Shown: positions 42,893 through 52,842 of the stretch, one piece after another
Layout: the number at the start of each line of letters is the position of its first letter
How positions within the stretch are numbered: position 1 is the first letter of the stretch
DNA from: Microbacterium marinilacus
Lineage (GTDB): Bacteria; Actinomycetota; Actinomycetes; Actinomycetales; Microbacteriaceae
Direction of reading: 5' to 3'
DNA: 64,000 nucleotides
Assembly: GCF_019753765.1 (NCBI RefSeq)
Contig: NZ_JAIJZW010000009.1
Location: 86,645-150,644, forward strand
Notes under the pieces: model-generated
Told to the model about the DNA's origin: nothing
Seen by the model: only the letters and a program-made list of their open reading frames with translations
The model's database searches: none
Program-made: the position numbers and the translations under genes

Positions 42893-44026
42893 ATGACCTG
42901 GGGACGACACCGCAGACCCGCGCAGACCCCGACGCCGCCGGTGACGCCCACCCGCACGCTCTGGAACGACAGCCTCGGCACGCTCGCGACCCGGTCGATC
43001 CAGATCATCGCGATCGCGCTGCTGGCGTCCGCCCTGGTGCTGGGCCTGCGTGCGCTGACGCTCGTGGTGATCCCCGTGCTGCTCGCGCTCATCCTGGCGA
43101 GCGCGTTCTCGCCGTTCATGAACGTCCTACGCCGGCGCGGGCTCGGCTCGCTGCCCTCGACGCTGATCGTGCTCCTCACGATCGTGGTCGCGCTGGGCGC
43201 GGTGGGCTGGCTCATCGTCTCGTCGGTGCGCAGCCAGTGGCAGGACCTCTACGACCAGGCGAACGAGGGCATCCAGCAGGTGCTCGCGTGGGTCAGCACC
43301 CTGCCGTTCCACGTCGACGACGGGCAGATCCAGGAGTGGATCGACCAGGCGACCGGCTTCCTCACGAGCGCGCAGTTCGGAAGCGGCGCGCTGGCGGGCG
43401 TCGGCGCCGTGGCCGACTTCATCACCGGTCTCGTGCTGATGGTCGTCGTGCTGTTCTTCTTCCTGAAGGACGGCCCGGTGCTGTGGGAGTTCCTGCGTCG
43501 CCCGTTCACCGGCGAGTGGCACGCGCGCGCCACGCGCGCCGGACGCAAGGCCGTCGACACGCTCGGCTCCTACGTGCGCGGCACCGCGGCCGTCGCCGCC
43601 GTGGACGCGATCGGCATCGGCGTCGGCCTGGCGATCCTGCAGGTGCCGCTGTGGCCGGCGCTCGCGGTGCTGGTGTTCGTGCTCGCGTTCATCCCGATCG
43701 TCGGCGCGGTGCTCGCGGGCGTGCTCGCCGCCCTGGTCGCGCTGGTCGCGAAGGACCTCGTCGTCGCGCTGATCGTCGTCGGCATCGTCGTGCTCGTGAA
43801 CCAGCTCGAGGGCAACTTCCTGCAGCCGGTGCTGATGGGACGCGCGCTCAAGCTGCACTCGCTGGTCATCCTGATCGCGCTGACCATCGGCACCGTGCTG
43901 GGCGGCATCATCGGCGCCGTGCTCGCCGTGCCGCTCACGGCCGTCGCGTGGGGCATCGTGAAGGTCTGGGACGGCCCCGACCAGCCGGCCCGCTGGGCTC
44001 GCCGCAAGGACGCCGTCCGCGCCTGA
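42893..44026 (+). CDS. AI-2E family transporter
   Basis: A 377-residue membrane protein with about eight helices in the AI-2E/PerM arrangement: two pairs at the N-terminus (VLGLRALTLVVIPVLLALILASAF), a long amphipathic region, and the C-terminal block NQLEGNFLQPVLMGRALKLHSLVILIALTIG that marks the family. Members export small molecules or ions; AI-2 export is shown for few. ATG at 42893 begins MTWGRHRR. It stands alone after TetR and converges on the glycosidase gene. Confidence 0.92.
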   Translation: MTWGRHRRPAQTPTPPVTPTRTLWNDSLGTLATRSIQIIAIALLASALVLGLRALTLVVIPVLLALILASAFSPFMNVLRRRGLGSLPSTLIVLLTIVVALGAVGWLIVSSVRSQWQDLYDQANEGIQQVLAWVSTLPFHVDDGQIQEWIDQATGFLTSAQFGSGALAGVGAVADFITGLVLMVVVLFFFLKDGPVLWEFLRRPFTGEWHARATRAGRKAVDTLGSYVRGTAAVAAVDAIGIGVGLAILQVPLWPALAVLVFVLAFIPIVGAVLAGVLAALVALVAKDLVVALIVVGIVVLVNQLEGNFLQPVLMGRALKLHSLVILIALTIGTVLGGIIGAVLAVPLTAVAWGIVKVWDGPDQPARWARRKDAVRA

Positions 44027-44077
44027 CCGCGGGTTCGTCCCGCGTCGGGACGCGTCGAGCGTCGCGCTCCGGTCGGC

Positions 44078-46528
44078 TCAGTCGTCCTCGCGGAGCGCGT
44101 CGACGTCGAGGCCGTAGAACAGGCGCGGCGCGCCGTCGAGCGTCGCGCGGGCCTCGCCGTCCGTGACGGCGCGGCGGGTGCGGCGGCCGATCGCGTCGAT
44201 CTCGACGACCCGGTCGCCGGTCGCCGGCAGCACGACGTGCTCCTTCGTCTGCCACGGGTCGATCCAGGGCTCCCGCGCGGGATAGAACGAGCCCGACCCG
44301 TCGCCGCCCGTGTTGAGGCGATAGCCGTCCGCGCGGATCCACAGCAGCACGAGGTCGCCCCGCGGGGTGCGGAAGTGCATGCCGCGGCGACGTGACTCGC
44401 CGCGGAAGGAGAGCCAGCGCACGAACGTCGCCTCGTCCAGCTGCTCGGCGATGTTGGCGTAGGCGAGGAGCGAGGGCTTGGGGCTGAGGTCCCGCAGCAT
44501 CAGACCGTAGTGGTACTCGGCGTCGCTGGCGTTCGTGCCGTACGGGTTCGCCTTGATGTTGTCGTAGAGCTGGTACCAGAGCATCGACGTCACGCCCTCC
44601 GCGGCGGCGATGGCCGCCGACAGCACGACGTTCTCGCCGGCGTGCCGGTACGTGTCGTGGTTGCGCGAGTTCGGACGCGTCGGGGCGTAGACCTCGGTCA
44701 GCCACAGCTCCATGTCGTCCGCGTCGTACTCCTCCATCAGGGCGCGGGCGCGCTTGAGCGCGCCGTGGAAGTTCCAGAACTCCCCGCCGGGGGCCGGCAC
44801 GTAGTCGGGCGTGACGTTGACGCGCCCCGGATGGATGTTCAGCGCACGGGTGTGGTCGGCCAGGCCGGCCTCGAACATGTTCCGCGCGTAGGCGATGTCC
44901 ATGCCGGCGAGGGCCACCGGCAGCAGCCCCATGTCGCTGTCGCGCGCGTCGAGCGCTCGACGGAACGTCGTCAGCCACTTGCGGACGTATCGGTCGGCGC
45001 CCTCGCCGCTGCCGACGCCGCCCGCCATGTTCCATTCGTTCGCCAGCTCGTAGTGACTCGCGCCGCCGGCCTCCGCGCGGTCCAGCTCCTCGCGCGTGTA
45101 CGTGCGGAGGGCCGTCGGGTCGTCGTCGTACGCGTCGAGCGACGGCGGGTTGCGCACGCGGTGCTGGCGGAACCCGTACTCGCGCCGCTCCTCCTGCGAG
45201 AAGTGCAGGTGCCGGCTGCGGCGCACGCCGATCCGCTTCAGGAGCGCCCGCTCCTCCGGCGGTCCGAAGAGATAGTCGGCGGCCATGCCGAACATGGACG
45301 TCGCCGCGGTCTCGACGAACTCGTGCGGCGGCAGCACCGCCACGTTCGTGCGCGTGTAGACCTCGTCCTCGCCGGCGGTGACGGTGAGCTCGACGAACGC
45401 CATGCCCCGTCCCGGCAGGGGGACGGCCAGGTCGTCGTCCACGGTGCTGCGGGCCGTCACGCGGTACACGATGTCGCGCTCGGCGACGACCTCCCCGTCG
45501 TAGTCGCGCGCGGTCCACGTGAAGCGCACGTCGCGGCTGTCGTCGGCGCCGTTGTAGGCGACGGCGCGCACGGCGAGCGGCTCGTCGGCCGTGTCCCAGA
45601 TGTTGTACGCGCGGTCCGTCGAGAGCGCGGCGGCGAGGGGCCGCTCCGCGGTGATGCCCTCGACGACCACCGCGCGGGAGTCGCCGCCGAGGAGCACCTG
45701 CGCCTCGGCGCGGAACACGCCCTCGGACACGGGGACCCCGGCCAGGTGCAGCATCGTGCGCGTGCGCCAGTCCTGATGCCCGGGGCGCGTGACGATCGAC
45801 AGCGGCCGGTCGCCGAGGCGCTGCTGGTAGACGAACCTGCCGTTGGCCTCGAACGGGACGCCGCCGCGCGGATCGCGCTCCCAGTCGGCCACCCCGTAGA
45901 CGGTCTCGACGGGCGGCTCGTCGGCGATGGCCCCGCGCAGCATCATGCCGCTCCACATCGTGTCCGGGTCGGCGCCGTCGATGTCGAACGCGACGCGGAG
46001 CACGCGCCCCGCCGGCGTGAACGTCCCGCGCACCGTCACTCCCGGCAGCGCGCTGCGGGGCGCGTACTCGACGACCAGCGACTGCTCGCCCGTCTGCGAG
46101 CGGGTCGTGGCGGCCGTGCCGGTGGCGAAGTCGGTCCGGCCGATCCGGTACCCCGAGAACCGCTGCACCGCGACGCCGTCGGAGTCGCGCAGCAGGACGC
46201 TCGCGCCCTTCCCCTCGATCGTGATCGAGTATCCGTCGCCGGTCAGCACGGGCGGCGGCGGGTGCCGCTCGGCGTCGAACCCGCGCAGCGGCCGCTCGCG
46301 CGGCAGGAGAGGAGCGAGCAGCAGCGACGTGCCGAGCACCCCGAAGTAGCCCGCCCCCGTGAGCACGTGTCGCCGGCTGACGCGTCGCCGGGGCGGCCGG
46401 CCCTCCGTGTCCCCGCCTCCCGCCCGGTCGACGTCCGCCCCGCTCGGCGACGGGGTCGAGGGCTCGGGCGCGCCGATGTCTGCGCCATCGCGCCGTGGGT
46501 CGTCGGGTCCGGGGGTCGCCTCTCGCAT
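44078..46528 (-). CDS. Large exported glycoside hydrolase (clan A TIM-barrel type)
   Basis: An 816-residue protein. A polar 45-residue leader precedes a Tat-like signal, SRRHVLTGAGYFGVLGTSLLLAPLLP. A beta-rich region of about 350 residues follows, then a TIM-barrel glycosidase with Glu498 in YELANEWNMAGG (acid/base candidate) and Glu612 in ELWLTEVYAPT (nucleophile candidate), and a beta tail. This resembles GH39/GH5-like enzymes, but the family cannot be fixed. It probably acts outside the cell on a polysaccharide or glycoside. It begins 19 bases after the phosphoglucomutase stop on the same strand. Confidence 0.75.
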   Translation of the reverse strand: MREATPGPDDPRRDGADIGAPEPSTPSPSGADVDRAGGGDTEGRPPRRRVSRRHVLTGAGYFGVLGTSLLLAPLLPRERPLRGFDAERHPPPPVLTGDGYSITIEGKGASVLLRDSDGVAVQRFSGYRIGRTDFATGTAATTRSQTGEQSLVVEYAPRSALPGVTVRGTFTPAGRVLRVAFDIDGADPDTMWSGMMLRGAIADEPPVETVYGVADWERDPRGGVPFEANGRFVYQQRLGDRPLSIVTRPGHQDWRTRTMLHLAGVPVSEGVFRAEAQVLLGGDSRAVVVEGITAERPLAAALSTDRAYNIWDTADEPLAVRAVAYNGADDSRDVRFTWTARDYDGEVVAERDIVYRVTARSTVDDDLAVPLPGRGMAFVELTVTAGEDEVYTRTNVAVLPPHEFVETAATSMFGMAADYLFGPPEERALLKRIGVRRSRHLHFSQEERREYGFRQHRVRNPPSLDAYDDDPTALRTYTREELDRAEAGGASHYELANEWNMAGGVGSGEGADRYVRKWLTTFRRALDARDSDMGLLPVALAGMDIAYARNMFEAGLADHTRALNIHPGRVNVTPDYVPAPGGEFWNFHGALKRARALMEEYDADDMELWLTEVYAPTRPNSRNHDTYRHAGENVVLSAAIAAAEGVTSMLWYQLYDNIKANPYGTNASDAEYHYGLMLRDLSPKPSLLAYANIAEQLDEATFVRWLSFRGESRRRGMHFRTPRGDLVLLWIRADGYRLNTGGDGSGSFYPAREPWIDPWQTKEHVVLPATGDRVVEIDAIGRRTRRAVTDGEARATLDGAPRLFYGLDVDALREDD

Positions 46529-46547
46529 GCGGTGGGGGTCGGCGTCC

Positions 46548-48218
46548 CTAGCTCTGGGCGGAGCCGGTGCCCTGCGCGGGCGCGAGGGCCGCCGACACGA
46601 CGGCGCGCGCCTCGTCCTGCACCTGGCGCAGGTGCTCGTCGCCGCGCAGCGACTCGGCGTAGAGCTTGTACACGTCCTCGGTGCCGGACGGGCGGGCGGC
46701 GAACCAGGCGCTCTCGGTCTGCACCTTCAGGCCGCCGATCGCCGCGCCGTTGCCGGGCGCGTGCGAGAGCCGGGCGGTGATCTCGTCGCCGGCGAGCGTC
46801 GTGGCCGTCACCGCCTCGGGTCCGAGCTTCGCCAGCGCCGCCTTCTGCTCCGGCGTCGCCGCGGCGTCCACGCGCTGGTACGACGAGGCGCCGTACTCGG
46901 CCTCGAGCTCGGCGTACCGCTGCGACGGCGTCTTGCCGGTCACGGCGAGGATCTCCGCGGCCAGCAGGCACAGCAGGATGCCGTCCTTGTCGGTCGTCCA
47001 GACCGACCCGTCGGTGCGCAGGAACGACGCCCCGGCCGACTCCTCGCCGCCGAACGCCACCGAGCCGTCGAGCAGGCCCGGCACGAACCACTTGAAGCCG
47101 ACGGGCACCTCCAGCAGGGGGCGGCCGAGGGACGCGGCGACCTTGTCGATCATCATCGACGAGACGAGCGTCTTGCCCACGGCCGCGTCCGCCGACCAGC
47201 CCGGCCGGTGCGAGAACAGGTAGTCGATCGCGACCGCGAGGTAGTGGTTCGGGTTCATCAGGCCCGCATCGGGCGTGACGATGCCGTGCCGGTCGGCGTC
47301 GGCGTCGTTGCCGGTCAGGACGTCGAACTCGGCCCGCTTCGCGACGAGCGACGCCATCGCCGACGGGGAGGACGGGTCCATCCGGATCTTCTCGTCCCAG
47401 TCGAGCGTCATGAACCGCCACGTCGGGTCGACGTCGGGGTTCACCACGGTCAGGTCGAGACCGTAGTGCTCGGCGATCAGCGCCCAGTAGTCGACCGAGG
47501 CGCCGCCCAGCGGGTCGGCGCCGATGCGGACGCCGGCGCCCCGGATCGCGTCGACGTCGATGATCGAGGCGAGGTCCCGCACGTAGGCGTCGCGGAAGTC
47601 GTAGGTCGGGATCGCGTCGGCGTCGATGTCGGCGAAACGCACCCGCTTCACGCCCTCCAGGCCGCCCTCGATCAGCTCGTTCGCGCGCGCCGCGATCCAC
47701 GAGGTCGCGTCGGTGTCGGCGGGGCCGCCGTGCGGCGGGTTGTACTTGAAGCCGCCGTCGGCGGGCGGGTTGTGGCTCGGCGTCACGACGATGCCGTCGG
47801 CCCGCTCGGCGGCATCGCCCGGGATCCCGCGGTTGTGGGTCAGGATCGCGTGGCTGAGCGCCGGGGTGGGCACCCACGAGTCGCGCGCATCGATCCGGAC
47901 GTCGACGTCGTTCGCCCGCAGCACCTCGATCGCGCTGCGTTCGGCCGGCAGCGACAGGGCGTGCGTGTCGCGGCCGAGGAACAGCGGGCCCGAGATGCCC
48001 TGCGCCGTGCGGTAGTCGACGATCGCCTGCGTGGTCGCGAGGATGTGGTGCTCGTTGAAGCTTCCGTTCAGGCTCGAGCCGCGGTGGCCGCTCGTACCGA
48101 ACGCGACGCGCTGCGCGGGCCGGGTCGGATCGGGCACCCGGTCGTAGTAGGCGTTGATGAGCTCATCGACGTCGATGAGGTCGGAGGCTTCGGCGGGGAG
48201 TCCGGCTCGGCTCGTCAT
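46548..48218 (-). CDS. pgm: Phosphoglucomutase (alpha-D-glucose phosphate-specific)
   Basis: A 556-residue mutase: [13 protein letters not shown] near the N-terminus, phosphoserine loop [11 protein letters not shown], metal loop [10 protein letters not shown], sugar-specificity loop GGEESAG and the C-terminal phosphate loop [12 protein letters not shown]. It interconverts glucose 1- and 6-phosphate for glycogen and cell-envelope sugars. ATG at 48218 ([12 protein letters not shown]) was chosen since the frame upstream shows no family similarity. The secreted glycosidase follows 19 bases later. Confidence 0.96.
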   Translation of the reverse strand: MTSRAGLPAEASDLIDVDELINAYYDRVPDPTRPAQRVAFGTSGHRGSSLNGSFNEHHILATTQAIVDYRTAQGISGPLFLGRDTHALSLPAERSAIEVLRANDVDVRIDARDSWVPTPALSHAILTHNRGIPGDAAERADGIVVTPSHNPPADGGFKYNPPHGGPADTDATSWIAARANELIEGGLEGVKRVRFADIDADAIPTYDFRDAYVRDLASIIDVDAIRGAGVRIGADPLGGASVDYWALIAEHYGLDLTVVNPDVDPTWRFMTLDWDEKIRMDPSSPSAMASLVAKRAEFDVLTGNDADADRHGIVTPDAGLMNPNHYLAVAIDYLFSHRPGWSADAAVGKTLVSSMMIDKVAASLGRPLLEVPVGFKWFVPGLLDGSVAFGGEESAGASFLRTDGSVWTTDKDGILLCLLAAEILAVTGKTPSQRYAELEAEYGASSYQRVDAAATPEQKAALAKLGPEAVTATTLAGDEITARLSHAPGNGAAIGGLKVQTESAWFAARPSGTEDVYKLYAESLRGDEHLRQVQDEARAVVSAALAPAQGTGSAQS

Positions 48219-48285
48219 GCCGACAGTCTCACACGCATCGCTGTGGGAGACGTGCGGGCGGCCGGATCCGCGGGGCCGACGTCGC

Positions 48286-48678
48286 TCACTTCCCGCGCAG
48301 CGGGTTCCCGTCCGGAGGGCCGAACAGGAGCACAAGCTCGGCCGGCAGGTCCGACTCGTTCTTCGCTCCGTGGGGCACGCCCTCCGGCACGTAGACGGCG
48401 TCGCCGGATCTCAGCACCGCGCGCTCGTCACCGACAGTGACGACGACCTCCCCCGAGACGACGAGGTACAGCTCGTCCTCGCTCACCACCGAACAGCTGC
48501 CAGGATCGCCCTCGAGGTGGAAGTGCTCGCCCTCCTCGGCGCCGGGCTCCAGGTGGTACAGCATCACGGATGTCGGCAGGTCGGTGGTGTGGCGGAAGTA
48601 CCACTCGACGCCTACCTGTCCCTCTCCCTTGTAGAGGGACCAGTCGTGGTGGTCCTGTCCGCGTCTCTGGATCTGCAT
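48286..48678 (-). CDS. Cupin domain protein
   Basis: A 130-residue single-domain cupin: motif 1 around [31 protein letters not shown] and motif 2 around [15 protein letters not shown], giving His/Glu metal ligands. Function of such small cupins ranges from dioxygenase or isomerase to sugar binding. It follows the SolA-like oxidase by 56 bases and probably belongs to the same uptake/oxidation unit, acting on or binding its product. Confidence 0.83.
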   Translation of the reverse strand: MQIQRRGQDHHDWSLYKGEGQVGVEWYFRHTTDLPTSVMLYHLEPGAEEGEHFHLEGDPGSCSVVSEDELYLVVSGEVVVTVGDERAVLRSGDAVYVPEGVPHGAKNESDLPAELVLLFGPPDGNPLRGK

Positions 48679-48734
48679 GGATGTCCTCTCGAGGGGTGTC
48701 GGATGCGGTCGCCGCCCGTGGCGCGTCCGACCGC

Positions 48735-49907
48735 TCAGTCCAGCGCGATCGTCGCGCCACCGGTGGCCGCCGGTTTCGCGGCGGCGGCCAGGGCGCCCGA
48801 CACCGTGAACGCCGACACGTCGTCCGAGGTGCTGCCGTCGACGGCCAGCTCGGCGACGATCCGGCCGATCGCGGGGGTGAACTTGAACGCGTGCCCCGCG
48901 CCGAGCGCGACGATCACGTCGGGGTGCTCGTCGAGCGGGCCGAGCACGAAGCGGCGGTCGGGCGTCAGCGCGTACTGGCAGGTCACCGTGCGCAGCACCT
49001 CGCCGCTGCCCGGGATGGTCGACCCCATGAACGACGTCAGCTCCGACAGCAGCTCGTCGGACGGCACGAAGGTCCGCTCCTCGGGCGTCATGTAGTTGTT
49101 GCCGACGTCGCGGGCCGCCTTGATGGTGGGCTCGCCATAGGTCGGGAACCCGTAGAAGCACGACTCGTCCTCCCAGATCCACACCGGGAAGCTCTCGCGG
49201 TCGAAGGCGTCGGGGTCCTTCGGCTTGAAGTAGGTCACCTGCTCCTGCATGGTCACGAGCGGGATGCGCGCGCCGAGGGGCTCGAGCAGCGCGTTCGTCC
49301 ACGCGTCCGTCGCGAGGATCACCTTGCGGGCCCGGACGTCGCCGTTCGGGGTGTGCACGATCACGCCCTCGTCGTCGGGCGTGATGCGCTCGACCGGCGT
49401 GCGGGGGCGGATCACCGCACCGTGCACGCGGGCCTGCATCTGGAACGCCGTCACCGATCGCGCGGCGTGGACGATGCCGGAGTCGGGCGTGTAGACGGTC
49501 TCGACGCCCTCAGGGATGGAGAACTGCGGCCAGCGCTCGTGCACCTCCGCCGGCGAGAGCAGCTCGTACGGGATGCCGACGTCGTCGAGGCTGCGGGCGA
49601 AGTCGCTCGCCGAGTACGGGCCGCTGGTCGGGATGAAGACGAGGCCGCCGGTGATGCTGGTGAACTGCTCGCCCGCCACCTCCTCGAACTCGGCCCAGTC
49701 GCGGTAGGCGGCCTCCGCCAGGCGCACGTAGGCGGCGTTGCCGTAGGAGGTGCGGATGATCCGCGAGGTGTCGTGCGACGCTCCGCGCACGTGGCCGAGC
49801 TCGAACTGCTCGAACGCGACGACCTTCACCCCCTTGCGGGCGAGGTGGTAGGCGGCGGCGCTGCCGAGCGCGCCCATGCCGACGACGGCGACGTCGAATG
49901 TCTCCAT
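48735..49907 (-). CDS. SolA/sarcosine oxidase-like FAD oxidase
   Basis: A 390-residue DAO-family flavoprotein: Rossmann motif FDVAVVGMGALGSAAAYHLA at the N-terminus, GGLVFIPTSG, and RTVTCQYALTPDRRFVLG, whose Cys matches the covalent flavin attachment site of monomeric sarcosine oxidase and N-methyltryptophan oxidase. It probably oxidatively demethylates an N-methyl amino acid (or a related secondary amine) with O2. The amino-acid-type ABC operon upstream on the same strand likely brings in the substrate. Confidence 0.87.
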   Translation of the reverse strand: METFDVAVVGMGALGSAAAYHLARKGVKVVAFEQFELGHVRGASHDTSRIIRTSYGNAAYVRLAEAAYRDWAEFEEVAGEQFTSITGGLVFIPTSGPYSASDFARSLDDVGIPYELLSPAEVHERWPQFSIPEGVETVYTPDSGIVHAARSVTAFQMQARVHGAVIRPRTPVERITPDDEGVIVHTPNGDVRARKVILATDAWTNALLEPLGARIPLVTMQEQVTYFKPKDPDAFDRESFPVWIWEDESCFYGFPTYGEPTIKAARDVGNNYMTPEERTFVPSDELLSELTSFMGSTIPGSGEVLRTVTCQYALTPDRRFVLGPLDEHPDVIVALGAGHAFKFTPAIGRIVAELAVDGSTSDDVSAFTVSGALAAAAKPAATGGATIALD

Positions 49908-49970
49908 GGAGTCTTCTTCCTTACTGTGCGTTTCTCGGGGAGCAGAACTGCGGGCTGAGGGGGACGGGCG

Positions 49971-50747
49971 TCAGAGGACCTTGGCGAGGAACGACCGGGT
50001 GCGCTGCCGCTGCGGGTCGTCCAGCACCTGCTCGGGCGGGCCGGACTCGACGACGACGCCGCCGTCCATGAACGTGACGGTGTCGGCGACCTCGCGGGCG
50101 AAGCCGATCTCGTGGGTGACGACGATCATGGTCATCCCGTCGTCCGCGAGCCCCCGCATCACATCGAGCACCTCGCCGACCAGCTCCGGGTCGAGCGCGG
50201 ACGTCGGCTCGTCGAAGAGCATCAGCTTCGGCCGCATGTTGAGCGCGCGGGCGATCGCGACGCGCTGCTGCTGGCCGCCGGAGAGCGACCGCGGATAGGC
50301 GTCCGCCTTCTCGGCGAGGCCCACCCGCGCGAGCAGGTCGCGTCCGCGCTCGGCGGCGTCCTTCGCCTTCTCGCGCCGCACCTGCACCGGGGCCTCGACC
50401 AGGTTCTCGAGCACGGTCATGTGCGGGAAGAGGTTGAACTGCTGGAACACCATGCCGATCTGGCTGCGCCGGTCGGCGATCTCGGCGTCGCGGAGCTCGT
50501 GCAGCCTGCCGTTGTGCTGGCGGTACCCGACGAGCTCGCCGTCGACGCTGATGCTGCCGGCGTTGATCTTCTCGAGGTGGTTGATGCAGCGCAGGAAGGT
50601 GCTCTTCCCGGAGCCGGAGGGACCCAGCAGGCACGTCACCTCGCCCGTGCGGACGGTCAGGTCGATGCCCTTGATGACCTCGTTGCTGCCGTAGTACTTG
50701 TGGACGCCCCGGGCGTCGACCATCGGCGTGGAAGCGGTGCCGGTCAT
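49971..50747 (-). CDS. Amino acid ABC transporter ATP-binding protein
   Basis: A 258-residue polar-amino-acid-type ATPase: Walker [26 protein letters not shown], signature LSGGQQQR, Walker [21 protein letters not shown], and [17 protein letters not shown] at 50747 overlaps the permease stop. It energises the importer formed with the permease and binding protein encoded just upstream, probably for an N-modified amino acid given the oxidase gene that follows. Confidence 0.95.
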   Translation of the reverse strand: MTGTASTPMVDARGVHKYYGSNEVIKGIDLTVRTGEVTCLLGPSGSGKSTFLRCINHLEKINAGSISVDGELVGYRQHNGRLHELRDAEIADRRSQIGMVFQQFNLFPHMTVLENLVEAPVQVRREKAKDAAERGRDLLARVGLAEKADAYPRSLSGGQQQRVAIARALNMRPKLMLFDEPTSALDPELVGEVLDVMRGLADDGMTMIVVTHEIGFAREVADTVTFMDGGVVVESGPPEQVLDDPQRQRTRSFLAKVL

Positions 50748-51736
50748 CGGCGGTCTCCTTCTGGCTCGATCGGGATCGCGGCGGTCACGGGCATCGGCTC
50801 GACCTTCGGGCGGCGGGGCAGCAGCCCCGTCAGCCAGGCCGCGAAGTAGGACTGCTCCGCCTGCCGCTCGCCGCGCTTGAAGCGCTTCTCGAGGAAGTGC
50901 TGGCCGATGCTCAGGATGGTCGTCACGAGCAGGTACCAGAGGCTGGCGGTGATCAGCAGCGGGATCACCACGAAGTTCCGCGAGTAGATCACCTGCACGG
51001 CGAACAGCAGGTCGCCGATCGCGATGACGCTGACGAGCGATGTGGTCTTGAGCATCGCGATCGTCGCGTTGCCGGTGGGCGGAATGATGACCCGCATCGC
51101 CTGTGGCAGCACGATGCGCCGGAGGATCTTCGATCGGCGCATGCCGAGCGCCTCGGCGGCGTCGGTCTGGCCCGGGTCGACGGAGAGCAGGCCCGCGCGG
51201 ACGATCTCGGACATGTAGGCCCCCTCGTTCAGCCCCAGCCCGAGGATCGCGGCGAACATCGGAGTGATGAGCTGGTTGGTGTCTGCCACGTAGAACGGCT
51301 CGAGGAACGGGATCCCGAACTCGAGGGTGGGGTACAGGGCGGCGAGGTTGAACCAGAAGATCAGCTGCACCAGGAGCGGCGTGCCGCGGAAGAAGCCCAC
51401 GTAGGCGGAGGCAGCCCCGGACACCACGACGTTGCGCGACTGCCGGCCGACGGCCATGACGACGCCGATGACGATGCCGATGACCATCGCGACGACGGTG
51501 AGGTACAGCGTCGTGCCGAGGCCGCGGAGGATCCGACCGTCGAAGAAGTAGCCGAACACCTCGTCCCACTGGAAGTTGGGGTTCGCCACGACCGAGTGCA
51601 CGAGCAGCGCGGCGATCGCGAGGATCACCACGGTGGCGACCCACTGGCCCCAGCGGCGGACGGGCACGACCCGGAGCGGGGCCTCCTCCGCGGAGGCCCC
51701 GGCCGGGCTGAGCTCGACGCGCGTCACGCCGGTCAC
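50744..51736 (-). CDS. Amino acid ABC transporter permease
   Basis: A 330-residue His/Glu/Gln/Arg-type permease with about five helices; [27 protein letters not shown] opens the conserved domain, [20 protein letters not shown] and [32 protein letters not shown] (the EAA loop) are diagnostic. The start is GTG at 51736, overlapping the SBP stop (GTGA). About 30 residues before and 40 after the domain are extra. It is part of the SBP-permease-ATPase-oxidase-cupin unit. Confidence 0.94.
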   Translation of the reverse strand: MTGVTRVELSPAGASAEEAPLRVVPVRRWGQWVATVVILAIAALLVHSVVANPNFQWDEVFGYFFDGRILRGLGTTLYLTVVAMVIGIVIGVVMAVGRQSRNVVVSGAASAYVGFFRGTPLLVQLIFWFNLAALYPTLEFGIPFLEPFYVADTNQLITPMFAAILGLGLNEGAYMSEIVRAGLLSVDPGQTDAAEALGMRRSKILRRIVLPQAMRVIIPPTGNATIAMLKTTSLVSVIAIGDLLFAVQVIYSRNFVVIPLLITASLWYLLVTTILSIGQHFLEKRFKRGERQAEQSYFAAWLTGLLPRRPKVEPMPVTAAIPIEPEGDRR

Positions 51737-52644
51737 AGCTCCGACTCGGAGGGGTCGGTGTAGATCTCCGCCTCGTCGATCGCGCCCACCTCCACGCCGA
51801 AGCGCTCGAGGTTCTCCTGGTAGAGGCGCTCGTCGATCAGCTTCTGCAGCGCCGCGGCGACCGCCTCGGTCAGCGTCGACTCGTCGGGGAAGGCCAGGCC
51901 CCAGGGCGTCGGCTCGTAGTTGACGTCCAGCGCCTCCATCGCGCCGTCCGACTGCGCCGCCTGGTAGATGGCGGGCGGCAGCGCGCTGACGGTGGCCTCG
52001 ACCCGGCCGGACGAGAGGGCCAGCACCGCGTCGGCCGCGGTGGCGAACGTCGAGACGTCGATGGGCGTATCGCAGTCCTCGTTCCACGCCGGGATCGTGA
52101 CGGCCTCCTCGGTGGAGCCCTTCAGCACGCCGATCGTGTGGCCGCAGAGGGTGTCGATCGACAGGTCCTGCGGGTTGCCACCAGGGACGAGGAGGGTGGT
52201 GCCGCCCTGGAAGTCGCTGACGAAGTCCACCGTCTCCAGCCGTTCCGCCGTGATGCCGAGGGAGGCCGCGGCCATGTCGACCTTGCCGGACTCCAGAGCG
52301 GGGAAGAGGGCGTCGAACTTGATGTCGTCGAACACGATCTCGATGCCGAGGACCTCGCCGATGAGGCGCACCTCCTCGGGCTGCGAGCCGGAGAGCGTCA
52401 CCCCGTCCTCGGCGACGTCGAGGATCGGCGGGTATCCCGGGCCGCTGGCCACGCGGATCTCGCCGGCCTCCTGGATGTCCTCGGGCAGGAGGTCGGCGAT
52501 GGACTGGTCGAACAGCTCGCTCTCGCCGGGGGCGGGAGTGTCCCCGGCGGGGGACGAGCATCCTGCCAGGGCGGCTGCGCCGACGACGGACATGGCCGCG
52601 ACGGCTGCCGCGCGACGGGCGAGGGGACGGGGGAGCGGGGACAT
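51733..52644 (-). CDS. Amino acid ABC transporter substrate-binding lipoprotein
   Basis: A 303-residue lipoprotein: Arg-rich start, hydrophobic core and lipobox ALAGC, then a SBP_bac_3 fold ([47 protein letters not shown]). This family binds polar amino acids and their derivatives. ATG at 52644 was preferred to the ATG at 52680 for signal length. It heads the five-gene unit and is divergent from the tandem IclR-like regulator. Confidence 0.92.
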   Translation of the reverse strand: MSPLPRPLARRAAAVAAMSVVGAAALAGCSSPAGDTPAPGESELFDQSIADLLPEDIQEAGEIRVASGPGYPPILDVAEDGVTLSGSQPEEVRLIGEVLGIEIVFDDIKFDALFPALESGKVDMAAASLGITAERLETVDFVSDFQGGTTLLVPGGNPQDLSIDTLCGHTIGVLKGSTEEAVTIPAWNEDCDTPIDVSTFATAADAVLALSSGRVEATVSALPPAIYQAAQSDGAMEALDVNYEPTPWGLAFPDESTLTEAVAAALQKLIDERLYQENLERFGVEVGAIDEAEIYTDPSESEL

Positions 52645-52794
52645 GTGGGGACTCCTTCTGAGCGATGCGGAGAGGCGCATCGCGGCGCGTCGTGAGCGCT
52701 GCGTTGCGCCCCCTGCGCAGGGATGCGCTGCGTGGTGGAGCTAGGTGGGGCCATTATGGGAACGGCGTGAAGCGCCCCTGTTACAGTGCGCATG

Positions 52795-52826
52795 ATCCGC
52801 AAATCTGCGGACGGATGATTGCGGAT
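52795..52826. promoter_or_regulatory. Candidate operator of the tandem IclR-like regulator
   Basis: ATCCGCAA (52795-52802) and TTGCGGAT (52819-52826) form an inverted repeat with a 16-base spacer; within it TCCGCA-AATC-TGCGGA (52796-52811) is a tighter one. Three half-sites of one sequence lie 17-48 bases before the regulator start in the 198-base divergent gap. Confidence 0.6.
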
Positions 52827-52842
52827 TCTGCAGGAGGCCGGG

